Of a stretch of DNA of 64,000 nucleotides, positions 1-8,490 are shown one piece after another. The notes under the pieces were generated by a model. It worked only from the letters and a program-made list of their open reading frames with translations, was not told the DNA's origin and made no database searches. Both the position numbers and the translations under genes were made by a program. The stretch comes from Paenibacillus sp. JDR-2. Lineage in GTDB: Bacteria; Bacillota; Bacilli; Paenibacillales; Paenibacillaceae. The stretch spans positions 4,866,001 through 4,930,000 of the forward strand of contig NC_012914.1 in NCBI RefSeq assembly GCF_000023585.1, read 5' to 3'. Numbering within the stretch: position 1 is the first letter of the stretch; every line of letters starts with the position of its first letter.

Positions 1-1048
1 CATCGCCAAGCCGCTCAATGGCTACCGGCGTATTGAATTGTCCCATTTGATTGCCAAGCCCGCCAAAAACATACAGCAAATGGCCATCTCCGTCATAAGT
101 GAAAATTCTGCCCCTCTTGCCGTCAAGGATGGAATACATCTCGCTGTCGCCAACATCGATATCGATCAATCGGGATGGTCCGGTTGCGCTCATGTAGCGG
201 ATATCGCCCTCGGGAGCAAAGTAGCCTTCTCGCCGCAATATATCATTGCCTTGGGCATTCAGCTTCTTGACATTCCCGCTGTCCTGCCCGTTCGTTGCAT
301 AAATAAAACCTTCCCTGTCAATGTCCAGATTGGTGAACTCCGTCGGCGTAAACATAACCATTTGGCTTCGCTGCGCTTTGGTCGACAGCATCTTCCATAA
401 ATAATCCGTTGGATTAAAGGAGACCCTGTTCGCGCCGACAAACGAGGTAAACGTGCCGTCCGGACTAAATTCCATAAAGCCGTCATAAACGCCGGTGGAC
501 ATGACGTATATCCGCTGCGCCTTGTCGACGACAACCCGTACCGGCTGAAAATCAAATTTCTCGGACAGCATATCCGATTTGGGAGCCTCAATGACTTTTA
601 CCAGGTTGTTGTTCTGATCCAGTTGGACAATCCGTTTATTGCCGGTGTCCGCTATCACAAGCTGTTTGCCGTCGGTAACGAACAACCCTTGAGGGTTATT
701 GAAGGTCTCCTCTTTCCCGTCTCGGACAAACGAGCTGATCGTCCTTACGAGATGAAACTTGTCATCCAGCACAACGACCCGGTTATTGCCTGAATCCAAA
801 ACATAGATTTGTTTATCCTCGGTCACCTGAAAATCGCTTGGCTCTTTGAAAGCACCTGCCTCCATGCTTTCCCCGTTCCACAAAACGTTAGCCTGATACG
901 CTGCCGGAGCCGCGGTCGTTAACCCCCAATAAGAATAGTTATAGGATTCTGCGCCATCCGCAGCCCGCACCTTGGTGCCTCCCGTGCCTATGCCTAATAA
1001 CAAGGTTAAGGCAAGGAGGAGGTACATTTTTTTCTGTATTCTCATCAT
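1..1048 (-). CDS. NHL-repeat / beta-propeller secreted protein, C-terminus cut by window
   Basis: Reading the minus strand from ATG 1048, the frame stays open to the window edge, giving at least 349 residues. Residues 1 to about 29 form a signal peptide (KK, then a Leu-rich core, then VRAAD). The rest shows repeats of the NHL/six-bladed propeller type, for example the segments around IYVLDSGNNRVVVLD, LVIADTGNKRIVQLD and IYATNGQDSGNVKKL. It lies 13 bp after the permease stop and is the last visible gene of the importer operon. The role is unknown; a surface propeller binding sugar or protein is an inference. An untranslocated soluble enzyme is unlikely given the leader. The C-terminus cannot be judged. 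Confidence 0.8.
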   Translation of the reverse strand, partial: MMRIQKKMYLLLALTLLLGIGTGGTKVRAADGAESYNYSYWGLTTAAPAAYQANVLWNGESMEAGAFKEPSDFQVTEDKQIYVLDSGNNRVVVLDDKFHLVRTISSFVRDGKEETFNNPQGLFVTDGKQLVIADTGNKRIVQLDQNNNLVKVIEAPKSDMLSEKFDFQPVRVVVDKAQRIYVMSTGVYDGFMEFSPDGTFTSFVGANRVSFNPTDYLWKMLSTKAQRSQMVMFTPTEFTNLDIDREGFIYATNGQDSGNVKKLNAQGNDILRREGYFAPEGDIRYMSATGPSRLIDIDVGDSEMYSILDGKRGRIFTYDGDGHLLYVFGGLGNQMGQFNTPVAIERLGD

Positions 1049-1061
1049 GCTTCGCCCCCTT

Positions 1062-1940
1062 CTACTCTTTCATCCCTGAAGTTGCCATCGTCTGGATGAC
1101 ACTGCTCTGGGACAGGATGAAGAGCGTAATGGGAACGACCATCAAAATAAGCGCAACTGCCGCGCCAACGCCTGCCCTGGCAATACCTCCAAGCGCGATT
1201 TGGCCTAATGCATAATGAAGGGTCTTCAAGTTCTCACTGTAAATGAAGTTGCCTCCGTCAGAGCCCCACAGCATAGGAAATTGCAGAATCATAAGGGTAA
1301 GCCAGGCCGGCTTTACGTTCGGCATGACGATTTGCCAATAGATCCGGTACTCGCTGGCTCCGTCAATCTTGGCGGCTTCCACGAGCGCGTCCGGGATTTG
1401 TTCCATGAACTGCTTCATCAGGAATAGTCCCAGCGGGAACGCTAGGGATGGAATAATAATCGATAAATGAGTATTAATCCAGCCTAGCCATGACATCATC
1501 ATATAGTTCGGGATAGCCGTAACCGTACCGGAAAACATCAAGGACAGAACGACCGTCGAGAAAATAATCTGGGAACCGGGAAATTTGTGCTTGGCTAGCG
1601 GATAGGCTGCCGCCGACGCGAGCAGGATATGCCCAAACGTTCCCACAAGCGTAATAACGAGCGTATTCGCAATATAGCGCGACAGCGGAACCCAGGAATT
1701 GCCCATTAACGCAAACAAGTCGAAGAAGTTATCCAGCGTAGGATTATTAACCATAATCCGCGGCGGGAATATAAACAGCTCATCAAGCGGTTTGAACGCA
1801 TTGTTGACCGCATACACAAGCGGTATGGCCATAAACAGGCCAAATACGGCAAGGAGCAGGAATAATAAAAAGCTGACGGTAAAGGAGCGGTTAAGCTTTC
1901 TTTGAATTCGGAAAACCGCTGTCCAACTGTTCAATGTCAC
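1062..1940 (-). CDS. CUT1-family sugar ABC transporter permease (MalG/UgpE type)
   Basis: This 292-residue inner-membrane protein has six predicted hydrophobic segments and the family's cytoplasmic EAA loop near residues 187-210 (ALVEAAKIDGASEYRIYW), which docks the ATPase. No ATPase is encoded nearby, which is usual for Bacillota CUT1 importers that share an MsmX-type ATPase. The GTG start at 1940 overlaps the stop of the upstream permease by 4 bp, indicating translational coupling. It should form a heterodimer with the product of 1937-2902. The substrate is not shown by sequence; xylan-derived oligosaccharides are inferred from the shared promoter type with the xylanase operons. Confidence 0.9.
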   Translation of the reverse strand: MTLNSWTAVFRIQRKLNRSFTVSFLLFLLLAVFGLFMAIPLVYAVNNAFKPLDELFIFPPRIMVNNPTLDNFFDLFALMGNSWVPLSRYIANTLVITLVGTFGHILLASAAAYPLAKHKFPGSQIIFSTVVLSLMFSGTVTAIPNYMMMSWLGWINTHLSIIIPSLAFPLGLFLMKQFMEQIPDALVEAAKIDGASEYRIYWQIVMPNVKPAWLTLMILQFPMLWGSDGGNFIYSENLKTLHYALGQIALGGIARAGVGAAVALILMVVPITLFILSQSSVIQTMATSGMKE

Positions 1941-2902
1941 TCACCGACCTTTCTAAGCAGCTTCTGGGTCAGCTTGTTGGCACCCACCATGATCAGGAAG
2001 AGAACGGTTGCAATGGCCGATGCATAGCCCATTTCAAAACGAATCGTGCCATAATCCATCAAATGCGTGACGATCGTATGCGCTGCGTAGTTAACGCTCG
2101 GAAAGCCCGCCAAGGCAATGGAAACATCCGCAACGGCGAACGAAGCCGTAATTTGAAGAACTGCGCCGAATAACAGCTGCGGTCTCATTGATGGAAGCGT
2201 AATGAACCACAGCTCCTGCCACCGGTTACGGATTCCATCTACCGTACCGGCTTCTATCAGAGACCGATCAATGGTTTGAAGCCCCGCGATAAAAGCAAGG
2301 AAGCTGGTACCAAGGCTTAGCCATAACTGAACGATAATGACGATGGTCAGAATATACTTCTCATTCGTAAGCCATTGAATCGGTTCCAGAATAAAACCGA
2401 ATTTGATCAGGAAACCGTTCAAATAACCGTACCGGTCTCCGGAAAATACGATCAGCCAAATGAAATAGACATTTCCCGAAATGGATGGCGCGTAGAAAAT
2501 CAAGGTCATAACGGCCCGGATCTTCGGAGACAGCTCATTGATTATCCATGCAAACAGAAAGCAGGCTAAATAGCTGATTGGTCCTGTAATAACCGCGAAC
2601 ATGAATGTATTGCGCAAGGCAATCATAAAGACATCGTCATTCAAGAACAGCCTGGAATAATTATCCCATCCAACGAACCTTGGAAATTCGAGCATATTGA
2701 AATAGAAGAAGCTAAGACAGATCGAGAATACAACCGGAATGATCGTAAACAGGGTGAAAATAATCATGTACGGGCTCATCAGGATATAATAGTGCTTGTT
2801 TCTCTTGATCTCTTTGAAAAATTGCGCCCATCTGGATACCTTGACCGGCTGCCCGACGAGATTGGGCGCGGGCACAGGAACGGATACGGTTTGATCAGGC
2901 AT
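1937..2902 (-). CDS. CUT1-family sugar ABC transporter permease (MalF/UgpA type)
   Basis: About 321 residues: a cytoplasmic N-terminus, then six or so membrane spans starting near residue 35 (YILMSPYMIIFTLF), and an EAA-like loop (SLIEAGTVDGIRNRWQELW). I chose ATG 2902 over the in-frame GTG at 2911 because the GGGGGG ribosome site lies 8 bases before it. It follows the large binding protein by 17 bases and overlaps the next permease by 4 bp, so the genes form one operon. It is the partner half of the importer channel. The sugar specificity is not visible in the sequence. Confidence 0.9.
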   Translation of the reverse strand: MPDQTVSVPVPAPNLVGQPVKVSRWAQFFKEIKRNKHYYILMSPYMIIFTLFTIIPVVFSICLSFFYFNMLEFPRFVGWDNYSRLFLNDDVFMIALRNTFMFAVITGPISYLACFLFAWIINELSPKIRAVMTLIFYAPSISGNVYFIWLIVFSGDRYGYLNGFLIKFGFILEPIQWLTNEKYILTIVIIVQLWLSLGTSFLAFIAGLQTIDRSLIEAGTVDGIRNRWQELWFITLPSMRPQLLFGAVLQITASFAVADVSIALAGFPSVNYAAHTIVTHLMDYGTIRFEMGYASAIATVLFLIMVGANKLTQKLLRKVGE

Positions 2903-2919
2903 TGATTTCACCCCCCAAG

Positions 2920-5811
2920 CTAGTTCGGTAATTTAAATTCTTTTCTCTTAATCGCGATTTCGTCATTGATATACAAGAGATAATCCGATAATGCCTCGCG
3001 TGGATTCTCATTGCCGTTGACGACTTTGCGGAAGGCATTGTCCAGATGGCGTCCTGTGAAATATCCGCCCGGAACCTGAGGAATCCCCTCTACCCATTGC
3101 CACTGGCTTTCAAGATTCCGATAATCCTTCACCGGCCAAGGAAGCTCCTCAAGCGCTTCTATATTGGCAGTCGGATAACGGGCGGCCTCCCCGAGCAAGC
3201 CTTCCATCTCGCGGCCATAAGCAATTTGCGTTTCCTTGCTGGTCCACCATTTCATGAACTCCCATGACGCATCCTTATCCTTGGCATTCTCCAGCATCAT
3301 CACTGCGGTTGTATGGCTGGCCACTTCATGATTTACCGTACCGTCAGGCATTTCCGTCCCCGGCACCAGCGTAAAGTCCCAGAGCCCCTTAATCTCGGGC
3401 GCCATTACCGTCAGGTTGTTGTAGGTCGTATAGTCCGCAATCCCAATCGGCATCTCGCCTGTGCGGAACCGGTTCGGAAAATCCGCCATGAGCGGGAACT
3501 TATAGTTGGTATAGAACTGCGTCCATTTCTTAAAGACTTCCATCGAGATATCCGAATCGAGCGCACTCTTCTTGTCGTCATCCCTATAGAACTTGCCGTT
3601 ATTCTGATAGAGAAGCATCGAAAACGTAGCATTCGGAATGAGATTCGCATTGTTGGTTACCGCGTCGATCGGCAGATAAAATTCCATGTTATGCTTCTGA
3701 AGCACCGAGATCATGTTGTAAACATCCTGCCAGGTTTTTGGCGGCGTCAATCCGATTTCCGCCAAAACGTCTTTCCGGTAGAACAGCATCGGGAAGGTCT
3801 GCTGCTCCGGCAAGGCATATGTGCCATTGCTGTATGCGTAAGGAACCAATGCGCTTTCGTTGAACCTGGAAGCAACATCCTTGAAGTCGGGGAATACGGA
3901 CAAATCCGCCGCCGCTTTCCTCATCGCATAGTTGACCGGTACGTCTTCCCCTATCTGCATGGCAACATCCGGTCCCTCATCGGCCAGCGTTGCGGGAAGC
4001 AGAATATTGGCCGGAACAAGCCTCAGCTTCACGGATATATTCGACTCCGGCGTGAAGCTCTCATCGATCATGCTCTTTAATACTTGGGCCTGATCCCGGC
4101 CGGTCGTAATCCATACCGTGATCGACTTGTCGCTTTGCTTGGTATTGCCAATGCTGTCGTAGTCCTCCGTGTAAGAAGCTACCAGTCCTCCAAGCTCATG
4201 CTTAACCTTTTGGAAGAAGGTAGCGCTTGCCCGCGGAAGCTTGGCTTCCGGAGAAGATACAACTAAATAGTCCAGCGTAAGCGGCTGTACTCTTACGTTT
4301 AGTATCCAAGTGCCAAGTCCGCCGACATTGGTCTTGAAAGCGGCCAGCCTCTTAGCAACCGTTTCAGGCTTTGCAGCCATCTCTTCAAGCTGATTGACCA
4401 TCGTATGGAGAACGGCTACTTTATCGCTTTGCTCGCCTGTCGATTGTTCGAGATAATCGGCCACGCTTTTGATGGTAGCCGCCTGTGTCTTGAACACCTC
4501 CGTCATCTCCGGAATCCGCTTCTCCAGCTGGTAATCCCGGTATGGATCAGGAGAGTTGGAGGTAATGATCAGAATCTTTCTGTATATCTCATTAAGCTGC
4601 AGGACGCTTGATTCAATCGTCTGGAGCAGCGGAGCGATCTCGCCCAGGGATACGGACAGACGGAGCTTATGCTTGCCTTCGGTCAAATGGAACAAGTAGG
4701 GCTCATCGCCGCCCATGACTTCCATCTTCCAGTCCATATCGAAATTAAACGGAATCTGCTTCATTTCTTTAAACGGATATTCCCCGTCTATCATCAGACT
4801 GCGTGTGCTGTATACACCGCGAAGCTGATCCTGCTTTCTTTTTAATGCGATCTGATACAATCCATCCTCTTGTACATCCACATCCCATTCCAGCCACTGC
4901 CCCGGCAGCTTCCAGTTCACGCCGCCGATTGCGTTAACCCTGATTTTCGACACATCATACGGAATAACGGAAGGACTTGATTTGTCTGACAACGGATATA
5001 GCGTCGGAGACGATTTAAGCACCGCGTCCTCTGCCTGAATCATCATATATTGATCCTTCGCGGGCTTTAAGCCTTCCGCTTCATAATCCTTTTTTAAATC
5101 CTCGTAGGACTTGACGGCCTGATCCTGATACAGCTCGATATAGTCGATGGCCATCGGCTCCCGGGAAGCCGTCAGCGTAAGCTTTTGCACACCCTTATCG
5201 AAGTGGAACAAATAGGGTTCCGCATAATAGCCTTCACTGTCCATGAATGATTTGAGCTGCCAAGCCGGCTGCTCGATTTGCCTTGGACGGAGATCATTTC
5301 CCCGGTCGTCTCTCTGAATCCCGGCATCGCGGTTGCCCCAAAGCCGGTCAAACAACAGATCTTCCGCTCCTGAAAACGGCTGCTCGTCATTAATCGTGAG
5401 CTTGCGTTCAATGGCGGAGCTTTTTCCCTCCAACGGGTAGTAATGAATCCGGATATTGTAGAGTCCGGCTTGCTCGACAGGAACGTTCCAGCTAATCGAG
5501 CCGGCATCCGGCGTCATAACGGCTTTTCCGCTCAGACCCTCAGGACGATCGGCCACTTCAAAGCCTTCTCCAACGGCAGCGGCAAAGCTTTCGCCTTCTA
5601 CGCGGATCACTTGAGACGGTCTGTCATCGGCAGAATAGCTTTTCAAATACTCGTTATAGCCGCCCTTATCGGAATCCGTAACCGCCTGAAATCCGCCCAT
5701 CGCCTGAGCGCGTCCGTTATGCGGCTGACCCGAAGGGTAGAACGCCCATATGGACAAAAAAAATACAAGTAGAACCAGTATGGCAATTCCGTAGCGCTTT
5801 TTGTTGCTCAA
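2920..5811 (-). CDS. Large surface protein: two carbohydrate-binding-like modules fused to an extracellular solute-binding domain
   Basis: 963 residues, roughly twice the usual size of a sugar-binding protein. A start-anchor helix (about residues 6-26) has no lipobox cysteine. Two beta-sandwich modules follow, each opening in the way typical of CBM6/CBM35-like domains (VIRVEGESF near 68, MMIQAEDA near 255). A helical linker comes next, and a family-1 type solute-binding domain starts near 560 (ITVWITTGRDQAQVLKSMID) and runs to the end. Start is TTG 5811, set by AGGAGGGG 9 bases upstream. It is the second binding protein of the same operon. Direct polysaccharide capture before transfer to the permeases is an inference from the fusion. 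Confidence 0.8.
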   Translation of the reverse strand: MSNKKRYGIAILVLLVFFLSIWAFYPSGQPHNGRAQAMGGFQAVTDSDKGGYNEYLKSYSADDRPSQVIRVEGESFAAAVGEGFEVADRPEGLSGKAVMTPDAGSISWNVPVEQAGLYNIRIHYYPLEGKSSAIERKLTINDEQPFSGAEDLLFDRLWGNRDAGIQRDDRGNDLRPRQIEQPAWQLKSFMDSEGYYAEPYLFHFDKGVQKLTLTASREPMAIDYIELYQDQAVKSYEDLKKDYEAEGLKPAKDQYMMIQAEDAVLKSSPTLYPLSDKSSPSVIPYDVSKIRVNAIGGVNWKLPGQWLEWDVDVQEDGLYQIALKRKQDQLRGVYSTRSLMIDGEYPFKEMKQIPFNFDMDWKMEVMGGDEPYLFHLTEGKHKLRLSVSLGEIAPLLQTIESSVLQLNEIYRKILIITSNSPDPYRDYQLEKRIPEMTEVFKTQAATIKSVADYLEQSTGEQSDKVAVLHTMVNQLEEMAAKPETVAKRLAAFKTNVGGLGTWILNVRVQPLTLDYLVVSSPEAKLPRASATFFQKVKHELGGLVASYTEDYDSIGNTKQSDKSITVWITTGRDQAQVLKSMIDESFTPESNISVKLRLVPANILLPATLADEGPDVAMQIGEDVPVNYAMRKAAADLSVFPDFKDVASRFNESALVPYAYSNGTYALPEQQTFPMLFYRKDVLAEIGLTPPKTWQDVYNMISVLQKHNMEFYLPIDAVTNNANLIPNATFSMLLYQNNGKFYRDDDKKSALDSDISMEVFKKWTQFYTNYKFPLMADFPNRFRTGEMPIGIADYTTYNNLTVMAPEIKGLWDFTLVPGTEMPDGTVNHEVASHTTAVMMLENAKDKDASWEFMKWWTSKETQIAYGREMEGLLGEAARYPTANIEALEELPWPVKDYRNLESQWQWVEGIPQVPGGYFTGRHLDNAFRKVVNGNENPREALSDYLLYINDEIAIKRKEFKLPN

Positions 5812-5848
5812 CTTTTCTCCCCTCCTGCGGCAAGAGATTACGCTTTGG

Positions 5849-5887
5849 CAACAGTCCCCATAGTGATGATTCTAATGGGGACTGTTG
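5849..5887 (-). other. Intergenic stem-loop between binding-protein gene and downstream operon
   Basis: A perfect 13-bp inverted repeat (5849-5861 with 5875-5887, 13-nt loop) lies just after the stop of the lipoprotein gene. It has no T-run on the minus strand, so it is probably an RNA stabiliser or weak attenuator that raises binding-protein mRNA relative to the permeases, rather than a full terminator. Confidence 0.6.
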
Positions 5888-5903
5888 GCATTAGCTTTTA
5901 ACG

Positions 5904-7301
5904 TTACTTTTTGTAAACCTCATCAATAGCAGCTTGAGCCTGTGCTTTATACTTGTCGATCACGGTTGACACCGAGTTTCCTGAAGTCAGTTCGCCGATC
6001 ATTTCATAGTAAGGGAATTTCGGGAACGTAGCGCTGTCAAGCACCAGCATGCCTGCGCCTGCGTCGCGCGCGTTCTGGATATCCTTCTCATCCGTGAAGT
6101 TGCTCTCAAGCGACGCTTGATCCGCGTAATCGTAGATGGAATCGATATCGTTGATTTTCTCCCAGATGTATACCAGCTGATCCGGATTCTCGACACTCTT
6201 CGGAATGGTCAAAGCCTGGAATGCTCCCTCGGCAGAGTGGTACGCGGTAGCGCTTGGCCCTTTCGGGAATGGTACAAAACCGATATCGTAGTCTTTCATA
6301 TCCGTTTTCAAGCCGCCGATCTCATACATAGCCCCGGCATACATAAGCGTATTGCCTTGACGGAAAAATTGCCCCGGTTCCGTCCAGTCACCGCCCTCGG
6401 TTGGGCGAGCCACTTTCTCGGTTGCCAGCTTGGACAGGAAGTTAAAGACTTCAACGGTTTTTGGATCATCCAGATTTTGCTTATCGCTACTCGTTAAACT
6501 TGTTTCATTGGAGACGAGAGCAGGATCCATAAACCCGGCAGACGCAAGTCCCCATGTATCCAGCTTGCCGTCATTATTCGTATCCTTGTTCGCGTCTTTC
6601 GCTACTTGAGTAAAGGTATCCCAGTTCCAATTGTCCTCGTTCACGTAATCTTGAGGAGACTTGATACCAAGCTTGTTAAGGAGGGTACGGTTATAGAAAA
6701 TGCCGGTAATCAGGTTGCCTTGCCCCTCGGAGAACGCATAGCCTCGGCCGTTGTAGGACATGAATTCGGTAGCCTTTGGATTAAACACCTTTGTGTTTTT
6801 CGTGTATTCGTCAACCGGCCATAATAAGTCTTGCTGAACCAGGGAAGGAATGGTGTAGTTTTTGCCTAGTCTCACAATATCGCCTAACGGTTCGCCCGCA
6901 AGGAGCGATGCGACAACTTTTTGCTGGTATTCGCCGTAATCAACCGCTACGAATTCCATCTTGAAGTTATGCTTCTTCTCAAGCTCCTCCAGGTTCTTCT
7001 TGCGCTGGATATTATCCGGATTGTCCTCTCCGATGGTCATATCCCACCAGGAGACGACCTTGATCGTTCTGCCTCCCATGTCGAAATCCATTTCCGGAGA
7101 TGAAGTATCCTCTTCCGCGCTGCCGGTATTATTCGACGCTGCGGCATTATTGGAGGCTGTGGCATTATTGCTTGCTGTCGCATCGGCATTATTGCCGTTC
7201 CCGCTTGCCTTGCCGTTGCCGCCGCTTCCCCCGCTGCATGCCGTTAATGAAGCTGCTAACATCAAAGTCGAAAGCATCATAATCGTCTTTCTTACTCTCA
7301 C
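5904..7301 (-). CDS. Extracellular sugar-binding lipoprotein of ABC importer
   Basis: 465 residues with a lipoprotein signal peptide whose lipobox LTAC places the lipid-anchored cysteine at residue 22. A low-complexity Asn/Ala/Ser linker follows (about 30-65, built from repeated GGCATTATTG units at 7142-7194 on the plus strand). The mature domain resembles family-1 solute-binding proteins (IKVVSWWDMTIGEDN, later GYAFSEGQGNLITGIFYNRTLL). Start is GTG 7301, preceded by GGGGGGA. It is the first gene of the importer operon and has the shared regulon promoter 33 bp upstream. It delivers oligosaccharide to the permeases at 1062-2902. The Asn/Ala linker may vary in length between strains. Confidence 0.92.
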   Translation of the reverse strand: MRVRKTIMMLSTLMLAASLTACSGGSGGNGKASGNGNNADATASNNATASNNAAASNNTGSAEEDTSSPEMDFDMGGRTIKVVSWWDMTIGEDNPDNIQRKKNLEELEKKHNFKMEFVAVDYGEYQQKVVASLLAGEPLGDIVRLGKNYTIPSLVQQDLLWPVDEYTKNTKVFNPKATEFMSYNGRGYAFSEGQGNLITGIFYNRTLLNKLGIKSPQDYVNEDNWNWDTFTQVAKDANKDTNNDGKLDTWGLASAGFMDPALVSNETSLTSSDKQNLDDPKTVEVFNFLSKLATEKVARPTEGGDWTEPGQFFRQGNTLMYAGAMYEIGGLKTDMKDYDIGFVPFPKGPSATAYHSAEGAFQALTIPKSVENPDQLVYIWEKINDIDSIYDYADQASLESNFTDEKDIQNARDAGAGMLVLDSATFPKFPYYEMIGELTSGNSVSTVIDKYKAQAQAAIDEVYKK

Positions 7302-7333
7302 ATTGGTCCCCCCTAAATTGGTTTACAGGAAAA

Positions 7334-7402
7334 AGTGTAGCGCTTACATTTCCGGTCAACAACCCGCCAGCAGATAGGTCAATAACCTGTCAATTTATAG
7401 GT
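7334..7402 (-). promoter_or_regulatory. Regulon promoter A: tandem GRCRGG half-sites, -35 TTGTTG, -10 TACACT
   Basis: Read on the minus strand: distal half-site GACAGG (7386-7391), proximal GGCGGG (7363-7368) 23 bp away, abutting -35 TTGTTG (7357-7362), then 17 bp, then -10 TACACT (7334-7339). Both half-sites sit in similar 15-base units (TGACAGGTTATTGACC and TGGCGGGTTGTTGACC). The same layout recurs at 16841, 22332 and 31604. The class II layout suggests an AraC-type activator contacting the -35 region. A near-palindromic TGTAAGCGCTACA overlaps the -10 and may be a repression site. Confidence 0.7.
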
Positions 7403-7561
7403 TTCGAGGAATAATGCGGGCTCCCGGGATGCTTTGTTGCCAAGAGGTAAACAAATGGATGATGGATAAAGAAATGCACATTGTCACCTGCCGGGGTGAT
7501 GAACAATAATAAAAACCATAATCCGTCAGAGACAATCCTACGGAAAGTGAGGTTCAGCTTT

Positions 7562-8320
7562 ATGTATAAAGCGTTACTTGTTCAGCCCGACAAGATTTCG
7601 AGAGAAGAAACCAGATTGCTGCTTCCATGGGAGCAGCATGGCTTCCAGCTTCATGCCTACGCGGATTCTCTCTCTGACGCTCAAGCTCTTCTTGGCACTC
7701 GGATGTTCGACCTCATTCTTATAGATCTTAAACCTTCACAGGCTGCGGGAATGAAGCTCTGCGAACAAATCCGCGAACTTAGCCGTGTCTCTATTATTCT
7801 TTTGGGAGGCAGTCATGATTTCCAGCTGCTAAGAAAAGCAATGGCCTTTCAAGTAAGCGATTACATAGCGGATCCCGTTCAGCCGGAAGATCTGGCTGCC
7901 AGCCTGTGCAAGGTAAAGAAAGAGCTTGACCTTCAATCCGTTCATTCCAAACGGTTAACCTTAAGTTACGAGAATAAAAGAAGCCGGAATCCGTCCATCA
8001 TCGATCTCGTCAAGCAATACGTCCAGGAGCATATGCATGAGAATATTACCTTGAAAAAAATCTCGAACATGCTGCATTTCAACTGTGCCTATCTTGGCCA
8101 GAAATTCAAAGACCAGGAAAACATGTCGTTTAACGAATATCTTCTTCAGCAGCGAATGGAGAAGTCAAAGCTCCTTCTGAAGAAAACGGATATGAGGATC
8201 TACGAGATTGCCAATGAAGTAGGCTACACGGAAATTGACTGGTTCTATAAGAAATTCAAGGAATACACGGGAGCAAGCGCTAATGAGTACCGCAAGCAAA
8301 GTACGATCTATGCCTACTGA
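7562..8320 (+). CDS. AraC-family regulator with degenerate response-regulator receiver
   Basis: 252 residues from ATG 7562 (AGTGAGG upstream); an in-frame ATG at 7481 exists but lacks a matching ribosome site. Residues 1-120 align to a YesN-type receiver: the phosphate-accepting Asp is present (LILID, D55), but the metal-binding acidic cluster DDE is QPD at 8-10, the Thr/Ser position is LGG, and the invariant Lys of the KP motif is Asp104 (IADPV). Residues 150-252 carry two AraC helix-turn-helix units (ITLKKISNMLHFNCAYLGQ; IYEIANEVGYTEIDWFYKKF). No kinase is adjacent. It is divergent from the importer operon and is the best candidate activator of the four shared promoters. Phosphorylation control is doubtful. 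Confidence 0.85.
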   Translation: MYKALLVQPDKISREETRLLLPWEQHGFQLHAYADSLSDAQALLGTRMFDLILIDLKPSQAAGMKLCEQIRELSRVSIILLGGSHDFQLLRKAMAFQVSDYIADPVQPEDLAASLCKVKKELDLQSVHSKRLTLSYENKRSRNPSIIDLVKQYVQEHMHENITLKKISNMLHFNCAYLGQKFKDQENMSFNEYLLQQRMEKSKLLLKKTDMRIYEIANEVGYTEIDWFYKKFKEYTGASANEYRKQSTIYAY

Positions 8321-8341
8321 GTTTATAGGAATCGTTATTTC

Positions 8342-8355
8342 GGTAAGCGCTTGCA
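8342..8355 (+). promoter_or_regulatory. cre-like box (12 of 14), unusual position
   Basis: GGTAAGCGCTTGCA matches TGWAANCGNTNWCA at 12 of 14 positions. It lies between the AraC stop and its terminator, so it precedes no start codon. It may be fortuitous, or a roadblock site. Confidence 0.3.
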
Positions 8356-8364
8356 AACGATAAG

Positions 8365-8417
8365 AAACCGGCCATGTCTTTGGACTTATCCTTAAGTCCC
8401 GGACTTTGACCGGTTTT
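8365..8417 (+). terminator. Probable terminator of the AraC-type gene
   Basis: The outer stem AAACCGG (8365-8371) pairs with CCGGTTT (8410-8416) and encloses a second hairpin (GGACTTA/TAAGTCC). A T-run closes it on the plus strand. Confidence 0.6.
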
Positions 8418-8444
8418 TCCCATAGGTCTCATTGAAGCCAGAAC

Positions 8445-8476
8445 AAAAAGCTTTCCGGGTTAACGGAAAGCTTTTT
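8445..8476 (-). terminator. Strong bidirectional rho-independent terminator
   Basis: A perfect 13-bp stem (8445-8457 with 8464-8476) and a 6-nt loop, with A-run and T-run at the ends. It lies 14 bp after the stop of the secreted xylanase gene on the minus strand and also faces the convergent AraC gene. Confidence 0.9.
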
Positions 8477-8490
8477 GGCGCCGTGCTCGT

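Noticed and set aside
3313-4080. 255-codon plus-strand frame opposite the large binding protein
   Set aside because: Shadow frame with unnatural composition. The minus-strand gene is well supported.
7131-7198. Repeated GGCATTATTG units, possibly CRISPR-like
   Set aside because: Short in-frame repeats coding for the Asn/Ala linker of the lipoprotein. No spacers and no cas genes.
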